A DNA stretch of 64,000 nucleotides, taken from CAWJTV01 sp963845695 (GTDB lineage: Bacteria > Planctomycetota > Planctomycetia > Isosphaerales > Isosphaeraceae). Positions 1-8,924 of this stretch are shown one piece after another. Numbering within the stretch: the first letter of the stretch is position 1; the number at the start of each line of letters is the position of its first letter. A model generated the notes under the pieces. The model was not told the origin of the DNA. It made no database searches and saw nothing but the letters and a program-made list of their open reading frames with translations. The DNA lies in NCBI GenBank assembly GCA_963845695.1, contig CAWJTQ010000023.1:62001-126000 (forward strand), given 5' to 3'. Made by a program: the position numbers and the translations under genes.

Positions 1-1
1 C

Positions 2-1112
2 CGCGTGCTCAGAGAGCACCACAAGCTCCTCAGCGATGGCGACAGCCCCGAAGCGCCCAGCTTCGTGCGCGACCAGACCCGCTCAAGCAAAAAGGGGAGC
101 TCTCGACCCTGGAGCTCCGGAACGAATACCGGCGGGCGCCGAAGCTCTCCATGCTGGCGTCGAACGGTCCGCTGATCGCGTGCATCCGCCAGGGGATCGA
201 TTCCGAGGTCTTTATCTATCGAGAAAGCAAACAGGTCTGGGGCAAGGGAGACCCCGCGCCGGTGATCCACATCACCGACGACGCCTTCGTCCACACCATG
301 GAGGATGCCCGCAAGAAGCACCTCTGGCCCCGGGCGGAGCCGCTCGTCCTGAGCTTCTCGGCGTCACCGTCCCAGGTCGAGCTGGGCCAGACGACGGATC
401 TGACCGTGGCCGTTTCTGGTGGCGTGGGGCCTTATACCTAATAGTGGGAGCGATCCCGGCCTGAACCTGGAAAACAAGAGCCAGACCCTCTTGCAATGCG
501 CGGTCTCTCCCGACCAGAGCGAAACGTTTCAAGTGGAGGTGAAGGACAGCCGGGGACAAAGGGCGACGGCGACGACTCGTGTCACGGTCATCGAGACCGG
601 CAAGCTGGCGGTCCGGCTCCTGGCCAACCCGCCCTCGGTGATGCTCGGCAAGGCAACGAAGATCAGCCTGAGCATCTACGGGGGGAAGGGGCCGTTCACG
701 ATCGCGAGCCCTGTGGACTGGCTCAACCTCGGCACACGCTCGGAGACGGTCCACGACTTCCCCGCTCAGCCGACCGAGACGACGACCTACTCGGTCGAAG
801 TCACCGACAGCTCGGGTGCAACAGCCGCTTCATCGGTGCAGGTCACAGTGGATAGGCCGGTCCGAACTCAGCTTTCGTCGGAAGGCCCGCTGGCGATGCC
901 CTCACGCAACTCTTCGAGAAGGCCCGGCAGGCCAAGGTCCCCGCCGTCGAAAAGCTGGTCATTCGCTTCTTCGAGGCGTCGGCGACCTGGAGGGTTCACC
1001 AGGCGATGGCCACGCTCAAGGAGGCTGAGGTCAACTGCCGCTTCGAGGCGGACATCAAGCAGGAGGGCATCAACGCCTTCCAGCTCGAGTTCGATGGCCG
1101 GATGGCGCGGGA
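2..1112 (+). pseudogene. DUF499-type anti-phage protein, C-terminal remnant (5' end outside window, frameshifted)
   Basis: The coding stretch changes frame near 87, 440 and 890. Joined, it reads as the C-terminal part of a large DUF499 ATP-binding protein: a segment beginning RVLREHHKLLSDGDSPEA, then a conserved block ending FVHTMEDARKKHLWPR, two Ig-like stretches (one begins LSFSASPSQVELG), and a final domain around 900-1105 containing IRFFEASATWRVHQAMATL. From memory of the family, DUF499 proteins lie beside DUF3780, DUF1156 and helicase genes in anti-phage islands, and the downstream genes match that setting. The reading then runs without a stop into DUF1156-like sequence, so the natural DUF499 end is missing. 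The N-terminal ATPase part would lie left of the window. Family assignment is by remembered sequence pattern, not a search. Confidence 0.5.
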
Positions 1113-1797
1113 GCTCGCGCTCTTTCCGGATGAGAATTTCGACCCCTACGCCGTCTGGCCCGAGGATGCCCTCGACGCCGCGCGCCGCGAGGTCAAACGA
1201 TGGCGCATGGAGCAGCTCGCCACCTTCAAGCGCAAGCACCACCTCGACCCGCTCACCGAGTGGTACATCCTCGCCTGGGACGCCTTCAAGGCCCCCCGGT
1301 TCCCGGTGGACGAGGCCCTCAAGCTGGCCCGGGTCGTCGGCCTCGACTTCGACCAGGACATCAAGAACGTCGTCGGGGAGGTCAAGTCGAGCGACGTGGT
1401 CCTCTGGGACAGCGCGGTCCGCAAGGCCAAGGGCAAGCTCGGCCCGATGGGCGACACCTGCATGCTCAACACGCTCCACCAGGCCGCCTCGATCGTCCGT
1501 GAGAGGAACACCGGGGCCTCCCGGAAGGCCATCGAGGACAACGGACTCCTCGATGATGCCACGCTGCTGACAACCCTGGAAGCCCTCCTCAACGTCCTGC
1601 CCGCCGTGGCCAACCCGGAAAAAGCCCCCAAGCTGGAGGCTCACTTGGCCGCGGCCTCGAGTGACTTCGACGCGCTGGAGAAGCTCCGAAGACTCGCGTT
1701 CGCCGAACAAGTGCCCGAGCCTGCCAGGCAGCTCTTGCTCCCGATCGTCGGGGATGACGGCGACGAGGAGGGTGATGATGACGGGTGGAGCGCCTGA
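1113..1797 (+). pseudogene. DUF1156 anti-phage protein, C-terminal fragment fused to DUF499 remnant
   Basis: From about 1117 the open frame reads like the C-terminus of an anti-phage-associated DUF1156 protein. Recognisable stretches are YAVWPEDALDAARREV, LDPLTEWYILAWDAFKAPRF, DEALKLARVVGLDFD, VVLWDSAVRKAKGKLGP and, near the end, SDFDALEKLRRLAFAEQV, followed by an acidic tail and TGA at 1795-1797. There is no start codon of its own and no N-terminal methyltransferase-like region; it is joined in frame to the DUF499 remnant. A deletion of the DUF499 end, any DUF3780 gene and the DUF1156 N-terminus is the simplest explanation, though a collapsed assembly would look the same. The PLD-helicase gene follows after about 200 bp, which keeps the usual island order. 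Confidence 0.5.
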
Positions 1798-1818
1798 CGC
1801 TTGCGTTGCGGATGCCTC

Positions 1819-1897
1819 ATACGAGCCCGAAGCGCCAGCGAGTGAGTGGAGAGATGGTCTCTGCCGGAATTCACTCGCTGGCGCTTCGGGCTCGTAT
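1819..1897. repeat. Dispersed palindromic repeat, family A, copy 1
   Basis: Perfect 27-bp inverted arms at 1819-1845 and 1871-1897 enclose a 25-bp loop. The arm core CGAAGCGCCAGCGAG recurs in the palindrome at 7390-7460, so this is a dispersed element. It lies just after the DUF1156 fragment and could also terminate transcription. Confidence 0.85.
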
Positions 1898-1994
1898 CGG
1901 ATCAATGCTGTCGCTACGTGGGCAATCCCTCGGTTAAGCGCTGGAGAATGAACGACGACGTGGAGGCGTTGCCATTGACACCGACGACATCCCC

Positions 1995-4766
1995 TTGTTA
2001 CCGGCTCATACCTGGGAGACCAGCTACCGCCACGAGGATGGGGACCTCATTCGCCTGTTTTACGTCCCGGCCCTGTCGTGCGCCGTCCAGTATGACCGGA
2101 CGACCGGCTACTTCTCGGCGGATGCCCTGGTCCTGGCAGCCCGGGGTATTGAACGGCTGATCGCGAATGGCGGCAAGATGCGGCTCATCGTCGGCTGCAC
2201 CCTGGATGTGGATGAGATCGAGGCCATCGACCGGGGCTACGACCTCCGCGAGCTGGTTGCCAAGAAGCTGGCTTCGATCGATCTGACGCCGCCCGACCCG
2301 CGCGATCGGTACGGCCTGGAAGCCCTCGCCTGGATGGTGGCAAACGGGTGTCTAGACGCCAAGGTCGCGATTCCGACCGACGCCCAGGGCGAGCCGATCG
2401 TGCTCCGCGGGATCTACCACGAGAAAGTGGGAATCATCACCGACCGCGAGGGGAACCGCCTCTCGTTCAGTGGCAGCATCAACGAGACCGGGGCCGGCTG
2501 GATCAGCAACCGCGAGAGCTTTCACGTTCACCTCTCGTGGGAGGGGGGACGAGACTTCAAGCACGTCCAGGACGAAGTCGAAGCCTTCGAGAAGCTCTGG
2601 GACGGGAAGGCGTGGAGCGTTCGGGTCCTCGACTTTCCGGAAGCCGGCAAGTCCCAGCTCCTCGAGTTCTTGCCCAGGGACGACCGGTTCGTCACCCCGC
2701 CACGACTTCCCAAGGTCAAGGAACCGGAACCTGAGCCACTCGCGGTGATTCCTCCTCCCCATCTCCTGCTCCCCGACGAAAAGCGCCGGGTCGTCTGGAC
2801 CTACATCCGGAACGCGGCTCGGGCCTGGAACGGTTCCCGTGTGGGCGAGGTCACGTCGACCGTCACCCCCTGGCCCCATCAAGTGCGGACATACCTGCGG
2901 CTGATCGAATCCTGGCCCTGCCAGATGCTCATCGCCGATGAGGTGGGCCTCGGCAAGACGATCACGGCGGGTCTCTTCATCCGCCAGGCGTGGTTGTCGG
3001 GACGGGCCAGGCGAATCCTCATCCTCATGCCCCGATCGTTGTTGACCCAGTGGCAGAGCGAGCTCTACGAAAAGTTCAACCTCAACGTGCCGATCTACGA
3101 CGGCCAGAAGCTCGTCTGGAAGCGGACCCACGGGTGGCAAGGCCCGACCGAACGTAAGGTCAACCGGCAGGAGTGGCACAAGGAGCCGTTCGTGCTCGCC
3201 TCCAGCCAGCTCATGCGTCGAGCCGACCGGGCGGCCGACCTCCTTCAGGCTGAGATCGACACGCCAATCGCGACCCGGGAGGTCCGGGATATCGCCTTCG
3301 ACATGACCCCCGCCGAGAGGGCCCTGTACGACGCCCTCGGTGACTACATCGATCAGACGTACAACAACGCCTCTCCGGAGAAACGTTCCGCGGTCGGCTT
3401 CGTCCTGACGATCTACCAGCGACGACTGGCGAGTTCGTTCCACGCATTGCAGCAAACCCTGACCAAGCGCCTGTCGAACCTGGGAGGGATCACCGACGAA
3501 GACCTCTCCCAGGATGAGACGGCCGACGAGCTGATGGATCCCGAAGAGGCCGAGGCGCTCGCCCGGGAGTCCCTGGCCGCCGAGGAACGGACAACCCTCC
3601 GCGACCTCCTCAAGGCGATTGCCAAGATCGGCACCAACACCAAGGCCCGCACGCTGAAGACCGAGCTGGAGACTGCCTTCACGGACGTCTACGACTCCGC
3701 CATCGTTTTCACACAATACACAAACACCATGGACTTCCTGAAGGACTTCCTGGCCGAGGAGTTCCCGGGAGAAATCGTGGCCTGTTACTCCGGGGCCGGG
3801 GGAAAGGTCCGCGACAAGGCCGGCTTCTGGACGGAGTGCTCCAAGGCACAGATCAAGCAGCGTCTCAAGGCCCAGGCCATCAAGTTCCTCGTCTGCACCG
3901 ATGCCGCGGCGGAGGGCCTCAACTTCCAGTTCTGTGGCTTGCTCGTCAATTATGACCTGCCCTGGAACCCCATGAAGGTTGAGCAGCGGATCGGCCGCAT
4001 CGACCGAATCGGCCAGCGATACCCGAAGATCCGGGTGGTCAACCTGGCCTATCAGGACACGGTCGAGGCCGATGTCTACTTCGCGCTGGGCCAGCGGATC
4101 AACCTCTTCGAGGGCCGGGTGGGCCGTCGCCAGCCGATCCTCTCCCGGCTACCCAGGCAGTTCGAGGAGGTCATCCTCGAGAAGAAGGAGAACCGTGAGG
4201 CCGCCCGTCATCGTCTGGTTGCCGACCTGGACCAGACCGCGCGTGAGGCGGGGCAGACGACGTTCGACATCGACGAGGTCGCCGCCGAGGCCCTGGAAAT
4301 GCCGTCTCTTCCAGCCCCGGCCTGGTCGCTGGCGAGCCTTGACCAGGCCCTGAATCACGCCGGGATCCTCCCGCCAGGCGTTGAATGGCGGCGGTTGGAC
4401 GCGGGTTCGTATGCCTTGCGGCTACCTGGAATGGATGAGGCGGTTCGCGTGACCACTCAGGCTGAGGTGTTCGACGATCATTTCGAGAGCCATGAGTTCT
4501 TGTCCCCGGGTGAGCCGTTATTCGAGCAGCTCGCCTCCGCAAGTCTGAGCGGGGGCGAGCCCGTCAACGTCGACACGAAAGGGACGACCTGGATGCTCTC
4601 GGACCCGTCAACAGAGTTGTGCCGGTTTTTCGTCGGTCGCGGCGATGCAGCCGTCCTTTGTCATGATTTGAATGAGATTCTCAAAGCAATCGATGAGAGC
4701 AGTCCCGCGATCTTGCTCGACCCGTCCGTCCTCAAGACACACGAGGTCGTTCATGTGCTCGCCTGA
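1995..4766 (+). CDS. PLD-like nuclease / SNF2-family helicase lacking its DExH segment
   Basis: The 923-residue product has an N-terminal phospholipase-D-like domain (about 1-215) with a YHEKVGIITD...FSGSINET HKD-type motif. A SNF2-like helicase follows: Walker A ADEVGLGKT near 316-324, motif Ia in LILMPRSLLTQWQSEL, then a C-terminal helicase domain with VFTQYTNTMDFL, CTDAAAEGLNFQ and EQRIGRIDRIGQ. The sequence jumps from MRRADRAADLLQ straight to AEIDTPIATREVRD, so the motif II (DExH) and motif III region, roughly 200 residues in relatives, is missing in frame. ATP hydrolysis is therefore doubtful. The listed start is a TTG; no ATG lies in frame upstream, and an out-of-frame ATG at 1948 may point to an indel. 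The gene belongs with the DUF499/DUF1156 remnant as the helicase of an anti-phage island. Confidence 0.75.
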   Translation: MLPAHTWETSYRHEDGDLIRLFYVPALSCAVQYDRTTGYFSADALVLAARGIERLIANGGKMRLIVGCTLDVDEIEAIDRGYDLRELVAKKLASIDLTPPDPRDRYGLEALAWMVANGCLDAKVAIPTDAQGEPIVLRGIYHEKVGIITDREGNRLSFSGSINETGAGWISNRESFHVHLSWEGGRDFKHVQDEVEAFEKLWDGKAWSVRVLDFPEAGKSQLLEFLPRDDRFVTPPRLPKVKEPEPEPLAVIPPPHLLLPDEKRRVVWTYIRNAARAWNGSRVGEVTSTVTPWPHQVRTYLRLIESWPCQMLIADEVGLGKTITAGLFIRQAWLSGRARRILILMPRSLLTQWQSELYEKFNLNVPIYDGQKLVWKRTHGWQGPTERKVNRQEWHKEPFVLASSQLMRRADRAADLLQAEIDTPIATREVRDIAFDMTPAERALYDALGDYIDQTYNNASPEKRSAVGFVLTIYQRRLASSFHALQQTLTKRLSNLGGITDEDLSQDETADELMDPEEAEALARESLAAEERTTLRDLLKAIAKIGTNTKARTLKTELETAFTDVYDSAIVFTQYTNTMDFLKDFLAEEFPGEIVACYSGAGGKVRDKAGFWTECSKAQIKQRLKAQAIKFLVCTDAAAEGLNFQFCGLLVNYDLPWNPMKVEQRIGRIDRIGQRYPKIRVVNLAYQDTVEADVYFALGQRINLFEGRVGRRQPILSRLPRQFEEVILEKKENREAARHRLVADLDQTAREAGQTTFDIDEVAAEALEMPSLPAPAWSLASLDQALNHAGILPPGVEWRRLDAGSYALRLPGMDEAVRVTTQAEVFDDHFESHEFLSPGEPLFEQLASASLSGGEPVNVDTKGTTWMLSDPSTELCRFFVGRGDAAVLCHDLNEILKAIDESSPAILLDPSVLKTHEVVHVLA

Positions 4767-5161
4767 GTCGTCACAAGAGCGCTTAACCTATGAGCTGCCC
4801 CCACACTCCGTGCGTCGGTCACGATCATCGCCCCAGTCGCCCGCGGCTTCCGGGTATCATCCGCTGTGGTGTTCCCGCGGCCCTTCAGGCCGCTGAGGAC
4901 GGGTGGGGTGCCGCAGACCCCGGGTTTTGCCCGGGGCTGTGTTCCTGCGGCCCTTCAGGCCGCCACGTCCTGCTCCCTCTTCACGGGGCCCTGGGACCGT
5001 CCGCAAGCCATTCGTTAGCCGATCTAGCGTGCTTAACGCTTGGATTGCGCACGAGTGCGAGGTCCGTAGGGTGCTCTGTGAGCACCGGAGCGGCCCGGAC
5101 ACGGGGATTGGTGCTCGCAGAGCACCCTACTGGCCTGTGCGCAAGCCATTCGTTAGCCGAT
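4767..5161. repeat. Gene-free repeat cluster: GC-rich direct repeats, a 26-bp direct repeat and palindrome family B copy 1
   Basis: No credible gene is seen. A short unit containing GCGGCCCTTCAGGCCGC occurs at 4871-4893 and 4941-4963. A 26-bp sequence containing CGCAAGCCATTCGTTAGCCG occurs at 5002-5027 and again at 5140-5165. Between those copies is a palindrome with 21-bp arms at 5066-5086 and 5110-5130 (one mismatch, core GTGCTCTGTGAGCAC). The same core occurs at 56278-56340. Confidence 0.75.
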
Positions 5162-5368
5162 CTAGTCCACGAAATCGCCAACAACCGCCCATGGGCCGCA
5201 CCCGTTCACCGCTCGCCGATCGAGAGGACCACGGAAGCGGATCGGAGACCAGACATTGGAACACGAAATCCACGAAACCCACGAAAAAACTCGGGGATCG
5301 TGAGAACCAGACCCGAGTGAGCCAGCAGCTTCCTGTTCGGGTGGATGGTCAGTTCGGATCGGGTGGAC
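5162..5368 (+). repeat. About 207-bp dispersed repeat, copy 1
   Basis: This stretch matches the reverse complement of 35982-36187 over its whole length, with scattered substitutions. It contains the runs CACGAAATCCACGAAA and GGGCCGCAC. All its frames are short and uninformative, and the conservation is at the DNA level, so I call it a non-coding repeat. Confidence 0.75.
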
Positions 5369-5623
5369 GAGAGTGCCTCACGATCGGGTTGCGCACGCGC
5401 CGAGGCCGATGCGAAAGGATCCCCCACCTCCCTTCGATGCGTCGGGACGATCTGGCCGTTTTTCCAGATCGCGTGAATGGCTCTCAACGCGGTACCCCCC
5501 TTCTCGTTCATCGACGGATGCGCTCAGATTCGGATCAAACTCGTCGCGATCGTCCTACTCATCTCACCCGATATCGCGGCCGACGTGCACCGCACGGAGG
5601 CGGTCCCATAGGTCCAAGAGACG

Positions 5624-5854
5624 TCCCCTTTTCACGAATGGCACTCGGATTTTTGCAACCTCTTACGTCTCAATCGGTTGTGTCGGCCTTATCCGATTTC
5701 ATTCGTTGTCCCTCCCGTTGGGCCGCTCCAGGAATCCCCGGGAATCGTGAGAGCCGATCCCGAGGGGAACTCCGAACAAATGCGGCGGCAATCGACGAAA
5801 GTAGCCGCTCTGAAACGCTTTGCAAAAATCCGAGTGCCATTCTCCCCTTTTCAC
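5624..5854. mobile_element. MITE-like element (207 bp) with 23-bp terminal inverted repeats and 12-bp direct flanks
   Basis: Perfect 23-bp inverted repeats lie at 5636-5658 and 5820-5842; the outer end reads GAATGGCACTCGGATTTTTG. Directly outside them the 12-bp sequence TCCCCTTTTCAC occurs at 5624-5635 and again at 5843-5854, as expected for a target-site duplication. The 207-bp interior has no convincing gene, so the element would be non-autonomous. The transposase family is not identifiable from this alone; the long duplication fits families that make 8-12 bp duplications. Confidence 0.8.
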
Positions 5855-6003
5855 CGTCTTGTGGGCGCGTGAGTGCATTTTCTAAGTGTCCCCAACTTCA
5901 AAGATGCCGGCCGTTGACATGCCCCTCATCAACAGGGATGCTGTTGTCAGTTATTGTGGTGACGATCGTCGCGTGCAACTTCCTGGGATGAGGCGGAGAT
6001 CAC

Positions 6004-6891
6004 ATGCCAGCGCCTCCCATGCTGCCTCTCAATACTCGTCCGGGCCGACCATTAGCCGGGGAGGCGTCCACGCTTGGACCACTCGCCGACCTGGCCGGGA
6101 CCTGGGTCGGAGGTGGATTCAATCTGATCTCGCTACCGGATTTTGACTCCACTCCTCCGAGTACGGGGCCGAAGGACTTCCGGCTGAAGCTCAATGCCAC
6201 GCGGGAGATCCTTGAATTCACCCCGATCGGTGGGGCCATTCCGAATCGCGGAGTTGTGACGGATCTCGGCAACAACACCGGACAGACCGATATCAACCTC
6301 TTCGGATTGACTTACCTTCAGCGCGTCAGCGACCTGGTGACGAATGAGGCGCTCCACATCGAGACGGGCATGTGGATTAACGTGCCGGCTACAACCGTGT
6401 TACCGATCCAGCCGGCCACCGTGGTCCGCATGGGCACGATTCCCCACGGTGATTCGCTGCTGGCTCAGAGCACTCTCGTGACGACAGTGGCGACGGGCCC
6501 GACCATCAAGGACGTCAGCTCGACGCCCACCGGGCCGGGTATTACTCCTGGCTACCTGACACCTTTCGCCAACCCACCGTTGCCTCCAGGCGTTCTACTT
6601 CCATGGGTGCAGAATCCGAACCTGGCCCTCCTGGCAGCGATCCAAGGACAGACCATCATCGAAACGGTGGTTCTGGTGATCTCAACGAACCCCATCGGTG
6701 GGATCGTCAACATCCCGTTCGTGATCTCGAATGCCAATGCGATTCAACTCGACGCCACCTTCTGGATCGAGACCGTGAAACAGTCGGACGGTAGCATATT
6801 CATGCAACTCCAATACACGCAGACCGTGATACTCAACTTCCTGGGGATCAACTGGCCACACATCGCCGTGGCCACGCTGGTCAAGCAGTAG
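6004..6891 (+). CDS. Nitrobindin/THAP4-like heme-binding beta-barrel protein (putative)
   Basis: A 295-residue intact protein starts at ATG 6004, preceded by GGAG at 5995-5998. It reads like a conserved bacterial family annotated as heme-binding: LADLAGTWVGGGFNLISLP near residue 28, EFTPIGGAIPNRGVV, GLTYLQRVSD, ALHIETGMWINVPATT, VVRMGTIPHGDSLLAQ, then NIPFVISNANAIQ, FWIETVKQSDGS and a C-terminal WPHIAVATLVKQ. The repeated beta-rich blocks and the early AGTW motif suggest a lipocalin/nitrobindin-like barrel, but no heme ligand can be proven here. There is no signal peptide. It stands alone between repeat clusters, so context says nothing about its role. Confidence 0.6.
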   Translation: MPAPPMLPLNTRPGRPLAGEASTLGPLADLAGTWVGGGFNLISLPDFDSTPPSTGPKDFRLKLNATREILEFTPIGGAIPNRGVVTDLGNNTGQTDINLFGLTYLQRVSDLVTNEALHIETGMWINVPATTVLPIQPATVVRMGTIPHGDSLLAQSTLVTTVATGPTIKDVSSTPTGPGITPGYLTPFANPPLPPGVLLPWVQNPNLALLAAIQGQTIIETVVLVISTNPIGGIVNIPFVISNANAIQLDATFWIETVKQSDGSIFMQLQYTQTVILNFLGINWPHIAVATLVKQ

Positions 6892-7634
6892 GCCACGCTG
6901 AATGGTATGGACGTGTCGATGATGCCTTGTCATGGGACGCCCACCACGGTCCGCCGAGGCGGACTCACGGCTCATGCTCCAAGCTTTTCTACTCCGCGCG
7001 GGGTGAAGAGCGACGTCTATCGCGGGAGGGCGAGCCTCCGTGCGAGCCGCATGGGCCAAGGGAGGCTCGGACGGAGCCTGGCCCTCCCCAATGGCTCGAT
7101 TCTGACCGCGCGAGGGATACCTTGCTCGGTTATACCGATCAGCACGATGCCGATGCCTAAGCCCGCGATCGGCGGCGATCTCACTTTCCAGGCGGGCAAT
7201 TCCGTGACACCGTTTGGCGGCCCGCCGCCTCTGAATCCACCGCCCCCCGGGGCAATCTCGTCGATCTGTCGTTGAATCCCATCCACGATTTCACCGCATC
7301 CCCCACGTCATTCAACGGGCATCGTCTCCAAATGCCCATCGCCGGGTTGACAGTCGGCGCGGGACTCCGCAGCCCGCCGATGGAGACCAGCCCGAAGCGC
7401 CAGCGAGGGTTTCCCATTCTGCGGCCAGGATTTGCGGCAACCCTCGCTGGCGCTTCGGGCGGGTATCGGACCCGTTCGGTCGTGTCAGGCCGGAGAGCTC
7501 GTCAATCTCTCGGTTTGGGACGATCCCGTCTCCCGAACTGGCGGAGGTCGGCGCGTGATCCCGGGCTCGCCATCGAGCCGGACCCTCCGATTCCTTAGCC
7601 TCCGATGGTATCATGGCCAGTCGGAGGTGCACCC
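6892..7634. repeat. Gene-free stretch holding palindromes of families C and A
   Basis: No supported gene. Family C: 25-bp near-perfect arms at 7024-7048 and 7064-7088, recurring at 63638-63698. Family A, copy 2: perfect 22-bp arms at 7390-7411 and 7439-7460, sharing its core with 1819-1897. The short open frames here are mostly read through these repeats. Confidence 0.7.
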
Positions 7635-8261
7635 ATGCGACGCTTCACGATCCTCGGCCTCATGGCGCTTATCCTCGGCCTGGCCGTCGCCATCGCGGCC
7701 CTGAGGAACGCCGACGACTACTGGGCGGGCGGGTTGATGCTGGCCACGGCCCTGCTCATCGGCGTGGCCACGCTGGGCGCCGCCTACCATTCGGGCCGGC
7801 GGCGCGCCGGACGGCTCGGGTTCGCGGTCTTCGCTGGCGGCTATTTCGCCCTGGCGTTCCTCGGACTTTCAGACCAGAACCTGGCCAAGCTGCCGACGAC
7901 CTGGCTGCTGGCCTACGTCCACCAGCGGGTCGCGGCGCCGCTGACGTTAACCGGCACGCTCACGTTCACCGGAGTCGGGACCGGCCAGACTGGCCTGGGC
8001 ACGGTCTTGACGAGCAATGTCAGTCCTGGTCCGCTACCGAACACGGTCACGACGACGACAACTTCGCAGTTCACTATGGCGGGCGTGACAAGCAGCAGCA
8101 CCTCCGCGCGCTGGAAGGCGATGCTGCCGGGCGCGGCGAACTACGACGCCTTCAGCGTCGTCGGGCACTGCCTGTTCGCCCAGCTGGCCGGGCTGCTGGG
8201 GATGGTCATCGCCCGGAGCTACCAGGCGAGGGAGGAACGAGCCGCTCGCCTCGAGAGTTGA
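7635..8261 (+). CDS. Membrane protein of unknown function
   Basis: The start at ATG 7635 is chosen because GGAGGT at 7623-7628 sits six bases upstream; a longer reading from 7605 is less likely. The 208-residue product begins MRRFTILGLMALILGLAVAI, giving a first membrane segment. Further hydrophobic segments lie near residues 35-55 and 65-80, then a Thr/Gly-rich extracytoplasmic stretch (about 100-155), and a last segment near 180-200 before a charged tail. I do not recognise the family. The topology resembles many planctomycete hypothetical membrane proteins. Confidence 0.6.
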   Translation: MRRFTILGLMALILGLAVAIAALRNADDYWAGGLMLATALLIGVATLGAAYHSGRRRAGRLGFAVFAGGYFALAFLGLSDQNLAKLPTTWLLAYVHQRVAAPLTLTGTLTFTGVGTGQTGLGTVLTSNVSPGPLPNTVTTTTTSQFTMAGVTSSSTSARWKAMLPGAANYDAFSVVGHCLFAQLAGLLGMVIARSYQAREERAARLES

Positions 8262-8288
8262 GTTTGGATTGGAGGACTCGGGCGTCGT

Positions 8289-8597
8289 GGGCACCCGGTC
8301 CACGTCCGCAACACTTTCTTATGCGCCCATTGCGGATTCGAGGGAAGGCCATTCCCCAACTGGCTTCAGATGACGATCGACCCTATTGTCCCGACGAGTG
8401 CGCGCGGTCCGGACGATGACGACAACAAGGTCACAGCCTGCCCTGTCTGCAACGCGATTACCAGCAAGATGCCCTTTCCGCCGGGCACTACCCGCGAGCA
8501 GGCCATGGCCACGAAGCTGGCAAGCGCGCGGGAACGGCCGATGTGGTTCTTCGAGTTCTGGAAGGAGCACGTCGCGCCTGATGATCTGGCGCATTGC
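8289..8597 (+). pseudogene. HNH endonuclease-like relic with the core His replaced
   Basis: In the frame of ATG 8370, extended upstream, the translation reads NTFLCAHCGFEG, then LQMTIDPIVPTS, then NKVTACPVCNAITSK and a tail PMWFFEFWKEHVAPDDL. The CxxC pairs and the xHIVPxSxGG...N...CxxCN layout are those of small HNH nucleases. The catalytic DHIVP block is DPIVP here, so the first metal-binding/catalytic His is absent. No start codon lies in frame between the previous stop (8259-8261) and the first zinc knuckle; the only ATG (8370) is inside the domain. Probably a decayed or indel-bearing gene. Confidence 0.45.
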
Positions 8598-8720
8598 GCG
8601 CGGAAGACCAGGTCACGGATCCTCCTGCCTCCTAAACACCTTCTCTATTTCGCAGGCTGGTCGCATTCGCGAATGCGAGCCATACGACCACCTCTAGGCC
8701 GGCAGGGACGCGTCGGCGGG

Positions 8721-8924
8721 TCACGTGGCGGCCTTCCCACCGGACTGCCGCAAGGCATCGATGATGTCGGACGCCATGTCCGAGGCGCTGAACGGCAAGT
8801 CGTCGTCTCTGGTCTGCAACGCGTAGGATGCTCGAATCGCCTTCTCGATGATGTCCCGCAGACCGGTCCAGGGGCTCACCAGGAAATTGCATTTGTGTCG
8901 TAAGTCTCTATCCCAGCGAAACAT
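8721..8924 (-). CDS. Small hypothetical protein (67 aa)
   Basis: The product begins MFRWDRDLRHKCNFLVSPW and ends with DIIDALRQSGGKAAT. Its composition is that of a normal helical protein, unlike the Arg/Pro-rich shadows around it. No Shine-Dalgarno sequence is visible before ATG 8924 and the true start may be further upstream. Family and function are unknown. Confidence 0.35.
   Translation of the reverse strand: MFRWDRDLRHKCNFLVSPWTGLRDIIEKAIRASYALQTRDDDLPFSASDMASDIIDALRQSGGKAAT

Noticed and set aside
868..1905. A 345-codon minus-strand open frame over the DUF499/DUF1156 remnant
   Set aside because: The plus-strand reading has recognisable family motifs; the minus frame has none and runs into palindrome A.
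6907..7275. A 122-codon plus-strand open frame after the heme-binding-like gene
   Set aside because: A third of it is palindrome family C and there is no ribosome-binding site. The Pro-rich tail gives no family.
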